Counted from the stretch's first letter, positions 17,096 through 26,357 are shown. The stretch is DNA of 64,000 bases from Pseudomonadota bacterium (GCA_021792365.1 JAJYUT010000001.1:620001-684000), one strand, 5' to 3'. Notes: generated from the letters alone by a model not told the origin. Made by a program: numbers and translations.

Positions 17096-17273
17096 TTGGC
17101 GGATGTCCGGCCCTCCTGGCGCATGATGCCGCAGGGGAGCGCCCGCCCCCGCATGGTATAAGGTCCGGCTTGCCCCGCTGTTTCGCCTGAGCCGCTCCCT
17201 GGTCCAACGGAGAATTGCGGCCCGGCGGCGCAGGGCGCTAGAGCTGGGCCTGGCATGATCCGTGGGAGGAAGC

Positions 17274-18323
17274 ATGGCGCGCAACATCCTGATTCTCGGG
17301 GCCTCATACGGCTCGCTGCTGGCCACCAAGCTGCTGATGGCCGGGCACAACGCGAGCCTGGTCTGCCGGGCGAAGACCGCCGAGCTCATCAACCGCGCGG
17401 GCACCGAGGTCCGCATCAAGCTGCGCGACGAGGCGGTGCACCGGGCGATCGTCTCGCGCGATCTGCCGGGGAAGCTGGACGCGACCGCGCCCGAGGATGT
17501 CGACCTCGCGCGCTACGACCTGGTCGGTCTTGCGATGCAGGAGCCGCAATACGCCAACCACACCATCCGCGTGCTGATGGCCAAGATCGCGGAGGCGAAC
17601 CTGCCCTGCCTCTCGATCATGAACATGCCGCCTTTGCCCTATCTCAAGCGCATCCCGGCGCTGGCCGGGATGGACCTGGAGGAGGCCTATACCAACGCCC
17701 AGGTGTGGGACCGCTTCAAGCCGGAGCTGATGTCGCTCTGCTCGCCCGACCCGCAGGCCTTCCGCCCGCCGGAAGAAGCGCCGAACATCCTGCATGTCGG
17801 CCTGCCGACCAATTTCAAGGCGGCGACCTTCGCGGACGCGGCGCACAGCCGGCTGCTGCGCGAACTGGAGGCGGACATCGGCGCCGCCACGCTGGACGGC
17901 AAGGACGTTCCGGTGAAGCTGAAGGCGTTCGACTCGCTGTTCGTCCCCCTGGCGAAATGGTCGATGCTGCTGACCGGCAACTATCGCTGCATCACGCCGG
18001 ACGAGCCGCGCTCGATCCGCGATGCGGTGCATGAGGACCTCGCGCGCTCGCGCGCGATCTATGAGCATGTGGACGCCCTCGCCCGGCGCCTGGGCGCCGA
18101 CCCGGCGGACCAGGTGCCGTTCGAGAAATACGCCAAGGCGGCGGAGAGCCTGCTCAAGCCCTCATCGGCGGCCCGCGCGGTCGCCCGCGGCGCGCCCTTC
18201 ATCGAGCGGGTTGACCTGCTGGTGAAGCTGATCGCCCATCAGCTCGGCATGCCCAATGCGGAGATCGACCGCACGGTCGAGATCGTGGATCGCAAGCTGA
18301 GCGAGCGGATCGTGCCGGGCTGA
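17274..18323 (+). CDS. Ketopantoate reductase (ApbA/PanE)-like oxidoreductase
   Basis: A 349-residue protein with an N-terminal NAD(P)-binding fold (MARNILILGASYGSLLATKL, nucleotide loop GASYGS) and a C-terminal helical domain as in the 2-dehydropantoate 2-reductase family. The nucleotide loop lacks the usual GxGxxG, having GASYGS, and the segment QEPQYANHTIRVLM takes the place of the KPN catalytic Lys region. It may therefore be a family member with another substrate rather than true PanE. GGGAGGA lies just before the ATG at 17274. A hydrophobic stretch with IMNMPPLPYLKR is unusual. It is convergent with a GNAT gene 10 bp away. Confidence 0.8.
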   Translation: MARNILILGASYGSLLATKLLMAGHNASLVCRAKTAELINRAGTEVRIKLRDEAVHRAIVSRDLPGKLDATAPEDVDLARYDLVGLAMQEPQYANHTIRVLMAKIAEANLPCLSIMNMPPLPYLKRIPALAGMDLEEAYTNAQVWDRFKPELMSLCSPDPQAFRPPEEAPNILHVGLPTNFKAATFADAAHSRLLRELEADIGAATLDGKDVPVKLKAFDSLFVPLAKWSMLLTGNYRCITPDEPRSIRDAVHEDLARSRAIYEHVDALARRLGADPADQVPFEKYAKAAESLLKPSSAARAVARGAPFIERVDLLVKLIAHQLGMPNAEIDRTVEIVDRKLSERIVPG

Positions 18324-18333
18324 CGCCGCCCGG

Positions 18334-18843
18334 TCAGTGCAGCTTCAGTTCGTAGAACACGAGCCAGTCTTTCAGGTTGGCCGGCAGATCGTAATAGGGG
18401 GCGATCGGCGCGAAGCCGCATGCCTCGTAGAGCCGCCTGGCCTCGCTTTGCCGCTTGCTGGTGTCGAGCCGCATCCGGCGATAGCCGGCCGCGCGCGCGT
18501 CCGCGATGATCCGGCTCGCCAGCGCCTGGCCGATGCCGAGGCCGCGAAATACGGCGGGCACGAACATCCGCTTCATCTCGCAGATCCCCTCGCCCAGATC
18601 GCGCAGCGCCACGCAGCCGGCCGGGCACGCATCCTCGTAGGCGATCAGCAACCGCCCTTGCGGCGGCGCATAGTCTCCGGGCAGCCCGGCCAGCTCCGCA
18701 TCGAACGCGTTCTGATCGAAATAGCGCTCGATCACGGCGATGTCCTTGACGTGCCGCTCGCGATGCCACGCCACGAAGGCGCGCATCAGCGAGCGGACAT
18801 CGTCCAGCTCCGGTCGGCTGACCGCGTCACGAATGAGAGCCAT
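18334..18843 (-). CDS. GNAT family N-acetyltransferase
   Basis: A 169-residue acetyltransferase using acetyl-CoA. The acetyl-CoA loop of motif A is seen in EMKRMFVPAVFRGLGIGQALA (R/Q-x-x-G-x-G/A form RGLGIG) and motif B in RLDTSKRQSEARRLYEACGF. The substrate is unknown. It lies 35 bp downstream of a DUF4242 gene on the same strand, so the two may be co-transcribed, and is convergent with the ketopantoate-reductase-like gene. Confidence 0.92.
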   Translation of the reverse strand: MALIRDAVSRPELDDVRSLMRAFVAWHRERHVKDIAVIERYFDQNAFDAELAGLPGDYAPPQGRLLIAYEDACPAGCVALRDLGEGICEMKRMFVPAVFRGLGIGQALASRIIADARAAGYRRMRLDTSKRQSEARRLYEACGFAPIAPYYDLPANLKDWLVFYELKLH

Positions 18844-18878
18844 CGCAGATTGCTCCAGGCCGCGCCGGAGGCGCCGGC

Positions 18879-19154
18879 TCAGCGATAGAAATACGGATCC
18901 AGCACGCGCACTTCGGTGATCTTCCCGACCGGCAGGTTGTTCTTGGCGCCGACCCGGCGGATCGCTTCCGGGTTGGGCCCATCATAGACGCAATAGGTCC
19001 GCTTGTTGTTGTCGGTGCTGACATAGGTGTGGATCCAGGTCACGCCGTCCGCCAGGTTGACGTCGATGACGCCGGCCATCGCCTTGGCGCCATCGGCACT
19101 GACCGGGACGTGCAATCCGTCGGGGAATTCGCGCTCCACCACGTAACGAGGCAT
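18879..19154 (-). CDS. DUF4242 domain protein (small alpha/beta, nickel-binding-like)
   Basis: A 91-residue protein, MPRYVVEREFPDGL..., with DGVTWIHTYVSTDNNKRTYCVYDGPNPEAIRRVGAKNNLP, which is the DUF4242 pattern. A Streptomyces member (SCO4226) binds nickel through a similar ferredoxin-like fold; the biological role is not known. AAGGTGA precedes the ATG at 19154, and a start 16 codons upstream was rejected. The GNAT gene follows on the same strand. The upstream neighbour across an 87-bp gap is the 3' end of the large LuxR-type regulator. Confidence 0.88.
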   Translation of the reverse strand: MPRYVVEREFPDGLHVPVSADGAKAMAGVIDVNLADGVTWIHTYVSTDNNKRTYCVYDGPNPEAIRRVGAKNNLPVGKITEVRVLDPYFYR

Positions 19155-19241
19155 GTGCTTCACCTTACAAAAAAGTTTCCGGACCATTCCGGTGCCACGC
19201 AACCTAGCGATCGCGCGCGCGCGGGAAATCGGGAGAATTCC

Positions 19242-21872
19242 CTAATTTTTGTGCGCTCGCTCCGACAATCTCCAGGTGTTCGCGATCGCCGCCGCCTCGC
19301 CGCGGGAGCGGACCGCCAGCTTGGCCAGGATGGCGGAGACGTGGTGATCCACCGTCTTTTCGGAGACGAACAGCCGGCGCGCGATCTCCGCGTTGCGGCA
19401 GCCTTCGGTCACGAGCGACAACACCTTCATCTCGCGATTGGTGAGGCCCTGGGGGTTCTGCCGCGTGCGTTCCTGCGGCCCGCGCGCCACCCGGCGCACG
19501 CCGCTCGCCCGCAGCTTGCGGCGCACGAGCGCCGCCATGGGCGCGGCACCCAGCCGCTCGCAAATCTCCAGCGCATGGCGCAGGTTCTTTTCATCGGTCG
19601 CATCCGCCAGCGCCACCGCCTGCTCGTAGGGGCAGCCGAGCGCCTCCCAAGCGGACGCGGCCGCGCGCCACTGGCCCGCGATCTGCAGCGCGAAGGGCGC
19701 GGCGAGCGACTCCGGATCGGAAACCCGGTCGCCGCAGCGCCACAACCAGAGCGCAAGCTCGCCCTTCATCCACGCCTGCGAGCCCTTGCGGGCGAGCGCG
19801 AAGGTGGCGCGGATCTCCTCCGACAGGTCCTTGAGCGTACCGCGCAGCCAGGCCGCCTCGGCGCGCGCGGCGAGCGCCGGCACGATGCGCTGCAGCTCGC
19901 CCGTCACGATCGCAAGGTCCCGCGCCTCCATGAGCGGCGCCTCGGGATCGGGATCGCCGCGGCGCGCGCGCAGCAGCCCGAGCACCATCAGCGCGCTCAT
20001 CCGGCTGACCGGCGCGACGTCGGGATGGCGGAGGATGGAATCGGCATCTTCCGCCGCCATGTCCCACGCGCCTTCGGCCAGATGGGCGGCCGCGCGGAAC
20101 GCCGTCATGTAGCGGGCCCAGGAATCGAGATCGTGCTCCTCGCAATAGGCGATCCCATCGGCGAGATAGCGCTTGGCGCGTGCGAGATCGTATTGCCGCA
20201 TCGTGCCGGTGCCGAGATTGGTGTAGGCACGCGCGGCATGCTCCTCGAATCCGCCATCCAGCGCCAGCGCCAAGGCGCGCTCGACGTCGGCGAGGCCGCT
20301 CTGGTCGGCCCGCATCCGCGCGGTGCCGACATTGTTGAGGGCGTGACTCAAGATCTCCTGATCGCCCAGCGCGGTGGCGAGCGCGATCGCCTTGCCGCCC
20401 CAGTCCAGCGCCGCCTCCACGTCATCCTCCAGCATGGCGAGCTGCGCGCGGTTGCTGTAGGCCATGGCGAGCTCCCGCCCCGGCGGCAACGCGCCGAGAA
20501 TCGCGACCGCCTCGGCCGCGTGGCGCTCCGCATCCGCCTTGCGGCCAAGGAACCAGGACAGGCGTGACAACCAGCGCGCATTGTCGCCTTCCTTCAGCCG
20601 GTCGCCGCCGGCGCGCCGGAGCGCACGCGCCGTTTCCCGTGCCCGGATCGCGTCCTGCAACTGGTCGGTGAGGTAGCACTCATAGGACAGGCGCTCGTTC
20701 ATCTCCGCCCGCGCCTGATCCGGCAAGGCTGCGCCATGACGCAGCGCCGTCGCATAATGCGCCGCTGCCTCGCGATGCGAGCGCAAGGCTGCCGCACGCG
20801 CCGCAGCCAAGGGTGCGAAGCGCAGCACCGCCTGGCTGTCCCCCGCCTGCGCCGCGTGATGCACCAGGCGCGCGGCGGGAATCTCGGTCGCCATGATTCC
20901 CGCGCTCGCGCCATCGACCAGGGCGGCGAGGATGCGCGCATGCAGCGCCTGCCGCCGCGGCAGCGGCAGATGCTCCTCCACAGCGCGGCGCGCCAGTTCG
21001 TGCCGGAAGGCGAGCGCGCCGTCCTCCAGCGCGACCATGCCCGCCGCGAGGCAATCCTGCACCGCGTCGGCGGCATCGGGTGCGAGCGCGTCCAGCAGCC
21101 AGCGTTCCGTCCTGCCCGGCACCAGCGCGGTGAGATTCGCGATCGCGCGCGCCGCATCGGGCAGCCGCGCCATGCGCGCGATCACCGCATCGCGCACCGT
21201 TTCCGGCACCTTGTCCCAGGATCCCGCCAGCACCTCGGTGACGAAGAACGGGTTGCCGCGGGCGATCGCGTGCAGCTCCTGGCCCGACCGGCCCGCCGCC
21301 CTCGCCAGCGTGGCGACCGCATCCTCGCTGAGCGGCAGCAGGTGCAGCCGGTGCACCGTCCCGGCCGGGAGATCGCCGATCACCGAGCGCAGCGGATGGG
21401 CCGGACCAACCTCGTCGTCGCGATAGGTGATGATCAGCAGGATTGCGAGCCCCTGCAGCCGGCGCCCCAGGAACTTGACGAAATCCAAGGTCGCCTCGTC
21501 CGCCCAGTGCATGTCCTCGAAGATGAGGACGGTCGGTGCCGGCAGGCGCGCCAACTGATCGATGGTGATGTTGAAAAGGCTTTCGCGCCGCTCCGCCGCC
21601 TCGAGCGCGGCGGGAAACGCTCCGCCGATCTGCCGCGCGATATCGTAGAGGGGCGCCAGCGGATGCGGCGTAAACAAGGCCTCGCACCCGCCCCACAGCA
21701 CGCGCGCGGGCCGGCTGCCGCTGCGCTGCGCCGCCGCGAATTGCTGCAGCAGCGCGGTCTTGCCGATGCCGGCCTCGCCGAAGACCAGCGCGATGCGCCC
21801 GTCGCCGGCCGAGACGCGCTCCAGCCAGCCGGTCAAGGCCGCGATATGGGATTCTCGCTCAAGCAAGCGCAT
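19242..21872 (-). CDS. Large ATP-binding LuxR-family transcriptional regulator (LAL/MalT-like)
   Basis: An 876-residue regulator. The N-terminal AAA/NACHT-like ATPase has Walker A GEAGIGKT (residues 32-39) and a Walker B in [15 protein letters not shown]; a long helical TPR-like middle region follows. The C-terminal LuxR helix-turn-helix is [43 protein letters not shown], split here for length as LTNREMKVL...[10 protein letters not shown]. Such STAND regulators switch on when a small ligand and ATP bind. The inducer and targets are unknown. The start at 21872 precedes the conserved [11 protein letters not shown]; an ATG at 21929 is the alternative. It is transcribed toward the DUF4242/GNAT pair. 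Confidence 0.93.
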   Translation of the reverse strand: MRLLERESHIAALTGWLERVSAGDGRIALVFGEAGIGKTALLQQFAAAQRSGSRPARVLWGGCEALFTPHPLAPLYDIARQIGGAFPAALEAAERRESLFNITIDQLARLPAPTVLIFEDMHWADEATLDFVKFLGRRLQGLAILLIITYRDDEVGPAHPLRSVIGDLPAGTVHRLHLLPLSEDAVATLARAAGRSGQELHAIARGNPFFVTEVLAGSWDKVPETVRDAVIARMARLPDAARAIANLTALVPGRTERWLLDALAPDAADAVQDCLAAGMVALEDGALAFRHELARRAVEEHLPLPRRQALHARILAALVDGASAGIMATEIPAARLVHHAAQAGDSQAVLRFAPLAAARAAALRSHREAAAHYATALRHGAALPDQARAEMNERLSYECYLTDQLQDAIRARETARALRRAGGDRLKEGDNARWLSRLSWFLGRKADAERHAAEAVAILGALPPGRELAMAYSNRAQLAMLEDDVEAALDWGGKAIALATALGDQEILSHALNNVGTARMRADQSGLADVERALALALDGGFEEHAARAYTNLGTGTMRQYDLARAKRYLADGIAYCEEHDLDSWARYMTAFRAAAHLAEGAWDMAAEDADSILRHPDVAPVSRMSALMVLGLLRARRGDPDPEAPLMEARDLAIVTGELQRIVPALAARAEAAWLRGTLKDLSEEIRATFALARKGSQAWMKGELALWLWRCGDRVSDPESLAAPFALQIAGQWRAAASAWEALGCPYEQAVALADATDEKNLRHALEICERLGAAPMAALVRRKLRASGVRRVARGPQERTRQNPQGLTNREMKVLSLVTEGCRNAEIARRLFVSEKTVDHHVSAILAKLAVRSRGEAAAIANTWRLSERAHKN

Positions 21873-22015
21873 GCGAGACTCTGCCCCTGTGACCGGATTT
21901 GCTCGCCTTATTGCGCAAGCAGGCATCATGCAGAAGACAGCAGTAAAGCACGACCAAGATCAAATTTCGTTCAAAAGAGCTTCAGAACCGGCCACCCCCG
22001 CCGTCAATACCGGCA

Positions 22016-22045
22016 CCGGGCAAGCGCATCATCGTCAATCTCGCG
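22016..22045 (+). repeat. 30-nt exact copy of yifB codons 60-69 in intergenic DNA
   Basis: These 30 bases are identical to 15758-15787, which encode PGKRIIVNLA in YifB. Both copies are on the plus strand, the match begins exactly on a codon boundary, and it ends after ten codons. Here the copy is not in a gene: it lies between the stop of the DUF1772 gene and the start of the large LuxR-type gene, both on the minus strand. A transcript through it would carry the complement of yifB mRNA. Confidence 0.9.
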
Positions 22046-22054
22046 TTGGGCCAC

Positions 22055-22486
22055 CTAAGTGATCAACGCCCATAGCATCAGGAGCACCGCACCGCAGCCG
22101 AGCAGGCTTCGGCCGACGTGCAAACTGCCCCAGCGTTGCAGCAGCGCGCGGGTTTCCGGCCCGGCGGCGGACGGATCCGTCGCCATCAGCCTTCGGTTAA
22201 TGGGCGCTATGCAGAGCATCGTGTAGGGCCAGTTGGCGATCATCAGCAACCCGCCGATCAGCCAGAGCCAATCGTTGCTCCGCCACCACACCAGCATGGC
22301 AAGCAGGAACCCGACGAGGGCGAGCGAAGCCTGCATGCGGGCGCCGCGCTCATAGGCCGGCTGCCACTGCGCCAGGGCCGCGCGATCATCGAGCAGCAGG
22401 CGTGCGGGATGCTCGGCGAGCGCAATGTAGAACGCGGCGCCGGTGAACAGCGCCGCCACGATGAGCGCGAGTTCCTTCGCCAGCAT
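22055..22486 (-). CDS. DUF1772 membrane protein
   Basis: A 143-residue protein with four hydrophobic segments: about residues 5-25, 52-70, 73-92 and 122-142. Characteristic features are FYIALAEHPARL near the N-terminus and WPYTMLCIAPINRRLM in the third segment, as in the DUF1772 (anthrone oxygenase-like) family. The function in bacteria is unknown. It lies 53 bp downstream of the dodecin gene on the same strand, so the two may be one operon. The 30-nt yifB copy is only nine bases beyond its stop. Confidence 0.88.
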   Translation of the reverse strand: MLAKELALIVAALFTGAAFYIALAEHPARLLLDDRAALAQWQPAYERGARMQASLALVGFLLAMLVWWRSNDWLWLIGGLLMIANWPYTMLCIAPINRRLMATDPSAAGPETRALLQRWGSLHVGRSLLGCGAVLLMLWALIT

Positions 22487-22539
22487 GACCGCCTACTCCC
22501 TTTCCGAGCGGCCCGCCGCGAAGCGCCACCTGTGATCGG

Positions 22540-22773
22540 TCAGCGCTTCTTCTTGCGGTCGTTTTCGCCCTGGTATTTGAACGACACCTTGAGCTTGGTG
22601 CGGAAGGCTTCGACCTTGCCCCCTTCGATCACAAGGTCCTGCTCGATCACTTCGGCGACGCGCAGATCGCGCAGCGTGCGCGAGGCCTGCTTGACCGCGA
22701 CCATCGCCGCGTCCTCCCAGGACTTGGTGCTGGTCCCGATCAGCTCGAGCACCTTGTAGACGCTCTCGGCCAT
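22540..22773 (-). CDS. Dodecin family flavin-binding protein
   Basis: A 77-residue protein, MAESVYKVLELIGTSTKSWEDAA, with the dodecin pattern through DLRVAEVIEQDLVIEGGKVEAFRTKLKVSFKY. Dodecins form hollow dodecamers that store or buffer flavins. It has a basic tail, ENDRKKKR. GGGAGGGAACA lies before the ATG at 22773; an upstream in-frame ATG at 22812 was not used. In many dodecins a Trp stacks on the flavin; here the only Trp is in KSWEDAA. The ribA gene of riboflavin synthesis is 20 kb away and not obviously linked. Confidence 0.92.
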   Translation of the reverse strand: MAESVYKVLELIGTSTKSWEDAAMVAVKQASRTLRDLRVAEVIEQDLVIEGGKVEAFRTKLKVSFKYQGENDRKKKR

Positions 22774-22847
22774 TGTTCCCTCCCACCGGTTCCATCCTCG
22801 GCCCCAATCCAATCACGGCCGGGCCGTCGCCGCAACCCGAGGCTGTG

Positions 22848-22882
22848 CCGCCGCCTCAGGCGACCTTCGCCTGAGGCGGCGG
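22848..22882. other. 16-bp perfect stem-loop enclosing the kinase stop codon
   Basis: CCGCCGCCTCAGGCGA (22848-22863) pairs perfectly with TCGCCTGAGGCGGCGG (22867-22882) around a three-base loop. It contains the last codons and the TGA stop (22856-22858) of the HWE kinase. There is no T tract on either side, so it is not a standard intrinsic terminator. It could stabilise the mRNA 3' end or act together with Rho. Confidence 0.7.
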
Positions 22883-24517
22883 GGTAGCGGTGAAGTGGCC
22901 GCTGAACTCGCAGGTCCACCGCACGCCGTCGGCCTCGAAGAGCAGCTCGGACCAACCGCCGAGGGCGGGGCCGACCACGCTTTCGAGGATCGTGCTGCCG
23001 AAACCCATGGCGGCGCGCGGCATCACCGGCGGCCCGTCATGCTCCTTCCAGACCAGGCGCAGGGTCGCCGGGTCCGCGACCTCGACCTTCCAGGTGACCT
23101 CGACCAGCCCCTTCGGGCTGGACCAGGCGCCATGCTTCGCCGCATTGGTGGCAAGCTCGTGGATCGCCATGCCGATATGCTGCGCGGATTGCGCCGTCAC
23201 CCAGGCTTCGGGGCCGGAGAGACGCAGGCGCGGGCCGGGCGCGAAAGGCTCGAGCTGGGAGAGGATGAGAAGGGCGAGCCTTGCATCCTCCGACCGCGTC
23301 GAGAACACCAGGTCGTGCGAGCGCGCCATCGCCATGATGCGGTCGCCGAATGCCTTCTGGAAGCCTTCGACCGTCTCGGAGTTCTTCGCCACCTGGCGCG
23401 CCATGGAGAGCATGACGGCCATCTGGTTCTTCACGCGGTGCGTGACCTCGCGCATCAGGATGGTGATGCGCTCCTCGCGATGGCGCGCCTGCTCGATCGC
23501 CTGGTCCAGCACCTCGCCCAGGGTGCCGAACTCGTCATCCCCGTGCAGCTCCGACCTGGCTTTGAGGTCGCCGGCGCGCCAGCGTCCCGCGGTCGCGACC
23601 AGCCGCGCGACCGGCCGCGCGATGAAGCGGCGGCTCACGACGGCCGAGGCGACGACCGCGGTCAGCGCCGCCAGGATGGCCACGATCAGGGCGCGCAGAG
23701 CCGCCGCATAGAGTCCGGCATAGGAGTAGTCCATCCCCACGCCGGCGCTGATATAGATATCCCTTGGCAGCACACCGACCGGGTTGTAGCCCAGCACGCG
23801 CCGGGTTCCGTCCTGGCTCGCCACTTCGATGGCGCCCTCGGCCGGCTCGCGCAGGAGATAGAGGTAGGCCTCGGGAATGCGCGTGCCGACGAAGCGTTCG
23901 GGAAACGGCTGGCGTGCGATGATCGTGCCGTTGTTGTCCGCCATGGTGATCGATCCGTCCGGCGGCAGGCCGCGCTCGGCCAGGCTTGCGCTCAGCCACT
24001 CCAGATCGATCGCAACCGACACCAGGCCGGTGACCGCGCCATCCGGCGACTGCACCGGAACCGCGAGGGGCAGCACCGGGCGCTTGCTGATGTGCCCAAT
24101 CATGTATCCGCCGACGACGAAGGGCTCGCCCTTTACGGCGCGCGTGAAGTGGTCGCGCTCCGCGATGGAGATGTCGGTATTGGAGCCGGCGCCGCAATGT
24201 ACCCGGCCGCCGGCATCGGCGACGGCCATGCTGGTGAGCTGCGGCAGGTCCGCCACCACGTTGGCGAGGAAGCCCTGGCAGACCGCCCAGTCCTGCGAGC
24301 GAACCATGGGCGAGAGCGCCACGGTGCGCATGACGCCGCGCAGCCCGTCCAGCAGCCGCTGCATTTCCCAGGCTGCATGCCGTGCATATTCCTGCGCAAC
24401 CTGCCGGCTCTTCGCCCGCTCCTGCTCGATCAGCGAATAGACGTTGTAGCCCTCGATGGCGATGATCGGCGCCACCGCCACGGCAATAACCAGGCCCAGC
24501 CGTTTTGTCAGTCGCAT
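22856..24517 (-). CDS. Cache-HAMP-HWE sensor histidine kinase
   Basis: A 553-residue membrane kinase. TM1 spans about residues 8-28, a periplasmic Cache-type sensor about 35-265, TM2 about 271-295, then a HAMP linker (ISRRFIARPVARL region), then the HWE kinase core. The phosphoacceptor is H360 in EVTHRVKNQMAVMLSMARQ, and the ATPase N-box is HELATNAAKHGAW. HWE kinases are characteristic of alphaproteobacteria and often work in general stress or light pathways. No response-regulator gene is adjacent, so its partner is unknown. The start at 24517 gives the basic MRLTKR before TM1; an ATG at 24631 adds 38 unconserved residues. Confidence 0.93.
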   Translation of the reverse strand: MRLTKRLGLVIAVAVAPIIAIEGYNVYSLIEQERAKSRQVAQEYARHAAWEMQRLLDGLRGVMRTVALSPMVRSQDWAVCQGFLANVVADLPQLTSMAVADAGGRVHCGAGSNTDISIAERDHFTRAVKGEPFVVGGYMIGHISKRPVLPLAVPVQSPDGAVTGLVSVAIDLEWLSASLAERGLPPDGSITMADNNGTIIARQPFPERFVGTRIPEAYLYLLREPAEGAIEVASQDGTRRVLGYNPVGVLPRDIYISAGVGMDYSYAGLYAAALRALIVAILAALTAVVASAVVSRRFIARPVARLVATAGRWRAGDLKARSELHGDDEFGTLGEVLDQAIEQARHREERITILMREVTHRVKNQMAVMLSMARQVAKNSETVEGFQKAFGDRIMAMARSHDLVFSTRSEDARLALLILSQLEPFAPGPRLRLSGPEAWVTAQSAQHIGMAIHELATNAAKHGAWSSPKGLVEVTWKVEVADPATLRLVWKEHDGPPVMPRAAMGFGSTILESVVGPALGGWSELLFEADGVRWTCEFSGHFTATPPPQAKVA

Positions 24518-24885
24518 GGAGGTGCCCCGTTCCCCCGATTTCGATCCGCGCCCTGAACGGACGGCGAACCATTCCACCAATTGGACCGCGATAAAGGATT
24601 GCTCGGACGGCCCCCACCAGCACGCTACCACAAATGCAGACCGGGGACTCCGGTTCCCGTGTCAGTCGTGCGCGCGCCATCCGATTGCCGCGGCCGATGT
24701 TCCGCTCCCGCCGCGGTGCGGAATCCAGCGCGTTTTCCTCAAAGGCGGTGGAACCCGGAGCGCGTCCGGCGCACCGACGCGAAGCCTTGAGCGCGAGTGC
24801 GCATCGAGAGGCCTCCATTCCGAACCATTGCTTAACCACCGGGCGCTAGGCTCGGCCTATCGTCACGATTGCTTGGGGAGCGACG
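24518..24885. other. 368-bp divergent intergenic region
   Basis: Lies between the minus-strand HWE kinase and the plus-strand YcxB-like gene and should carry both promoters. Short reading frames occur on both strands, but none has a ribosome-binding site or protein-like composition. I see no repeat or clear operator. Confidence 0.5.
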
Positions 24886-25470
24886 ATGAACGTGGCGCAG
24901 CGCACGGCTGGCGCGCTGGACATCATCCAGACGCGCGAACTCACCAGCCGCGAAAGGCGCGATCTCACGCACCTATGGGCAAAGCTTTACTGGCGGGATG
25001 AGAACGGCTGGCTCGACAGCACGGCCAGCTCGCTCTGGTACGGTTTCGCGGGCTTCCTCGGCATCTCGGTCCTGATGGCGGTGAACCGCTTGGCCGATCT
25101 GGCACCGGCGCTTTCCGCTCAGCTCGCCTTGGCCGCGATCGGCTTTGCGGCCGCCGTGGTCCTGGCGCACTGCCTCGCCGATCGCCAATACAGGCAGAGA
25201 CTCTGGAGCGGTCTGCGTGCCGGCGACCGTTATGTGATGACCGACAACGGCGTGCAGGCCAGAGCGACACGCGGCGAATACTCGTGCGGCTGGACCAGCA
25301 TCGAAGAGATCGTGGACGATGAGCGCCTTTTGATCGCGCTGCTGGGCGGCAACAGCGGCTTCTTTATAGTGAAAGCTGCCTTCGAAGGGCAGAACATCGA
25401 CGCGTTCGGCAGCGAGTTGCGGCGCCGCTGGCAGGAACGCCGCGCCGCCTCGGGTCCCGCCGCTCCATGA
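24886..25470 (+). CDS. Membrane protein with YcxB-like cytoplasmic tail
   Basis: A 194-residue protein with two hydrophobic segments (about residues 46-64 and 76-95) followed by a C-terminal domain. SGLRAGDRYVMTDNGVQARATRGEYSCGWTSIEEIVDDERLLIALLGG has the strand pattern of the YcxB-like domain (split here for description: it starts SGLRAGDRYVMTDNG and ends LLIALLGG). The function is unknown. GGGGAGCGACG precedes the ATG. Its stop overlaps the start of the next gene (ATGA at 25467-25470), so it is translationally coupled to the EF-G-like protein. That coupling suggests a joint role, but none is known to me. Confidence 0.8.
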   Translation: MNVAQRTAGALDIIQTRELTSRERRDLTHLWAKLYWRDENGWLDSTASSLWYGFAGFLGISVLMAVNRLADLAPALSAQLALAAIGFAAAVVLAHCLADRQYRQRLWSGLRAGDRYVMTDNGVQARATRGEYSCGWTSIEEIVDDERLLIALLGGNSGFFIVKAAFEGQNIDAFGSELRRRWQERRAASGPAAP

Positions 25471-26357
25471 CCGTCACCACCCACGTCCTCTCCATCCCGC
25501 TGACGCCGCGCGATGAGCGCGCCGCGTGGCACTTGCGTGCGCGCCTCGAGACCGTGTGCGCGGAGGATGCAGCCCTCGCCACGGAGGATGGCCCGGGGGG
25601 CGAGATCGTGCTCAAGGGTAGCGGCGAGCCGCAGCTCGAATGGGTGATCGGCCATCTGCAAAGCCAGGCGGACCTTGCCTTCGCCGTGGGCGTGCCGGAG
25701 GTGCGCTATCGCGAGACCATCACCCGCACGGTCGACTGGACCTATACGCACAAAGAAGAAGACCCGCCGCAATTCGCGGTGCTCCGCATCCAGTTGACGC
25801 CGCTGCCGCGCGGCGCGGGCGTCGAGACGGAGATCCGCTGCCCGTCCGACGAGATCCCGCCCCACATCCCCTTGCCGGAGTTCCGGCGCGCGATCGAGGC
25901 CGGCATCCACGCCGCCTGCATGGCCGGTGTGGTCGAGGGCTTCCCGCTCACCGACCTGCAGGCGGTGATCCTCGATGCCGGCTGGCACGACACGGATTCG
26001 ACCCCCGAAGCCTTCGAGGCCGCCGCGTGCCTTGGCCTGCGCGAGGCGCTGCCGCGCGCGCGGCCTTGGCTGCTGGAGCCGGTCATGATGGTAGCCGCGC
26101 TTGCGCCGGAGAAATTCGTGAGCGAGGTGACCGCCGATCTCGGCCGGCGCCGCGGCAGGCTGCAGACCCTCGCCGTGCATGGCGGCATCGCCGCCATCAC
26201 CGCCCTGGTGCCGTTCGCCGATCTCGCCGGCTATGACAACGATTTGCGCGCCATGACCCGGCGCCGTGGCGCCAGCGCCATGGCCTTCGACCACTATGCC
26301 GAAGCGCCGTCCCCACCCGACGGCTCGGAATCGCCGCCGATCGGCCCGCGCGCGTGA
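25467..26357 (+). CDS. G-domain-less EF-G-like protein (domains III-V only)
   Basis: A 296-residue protein that aligns by eye with the C-terminal half of elongation factor G and related ribosomal-protection factors. Domain III is residues 1-85 (VLSIPLTPRDERAAW..., GSGEPQLEWVIGHLQ, VPEVRYRETITR). Domain IV is about 86-205 (FPLTDLQAVILDAGWHDTDS). Domain V is about 206-285 (LLEPVMMVAALAPEKFVSEV, DLGRRRGRLQTL, YDNDLRAMTRRRGASAMAFDHY). The GTPase domain and domain II are absent, and the start codon coincides with the start of domain III, so this is not a simple truncation. Start and upstream stop overlap as ATGA. A ribosome-binding role without GTP hydrolysis is inference. Confidence 0.85.
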   Translation: MTVTTHVLSIPLTPRDERAAWHLRARLETVCAEDAALATEDGPGGEIVLKGSGEPQLEWVIGHLQSQADLAFAVGVPEVRYRETITRTVDWTYTHKEEDPPQFAVLRIQLTPLPRGAGVETEIRCPSDEIPPHIPLPEFRRAIEAGIHAACMAGVVEGFPLTDLQAVILDAGWHDTDSTPEAFEAAACLGLREALPRARPWLLEPVMMVAALAPEKFVSEVTADLGRRRGRLQTLAVHGGIAAITALVPFADLAGYDNDLRAMTRRRGASAMAFDHYAEAPSPPDGSESPPIGPRA

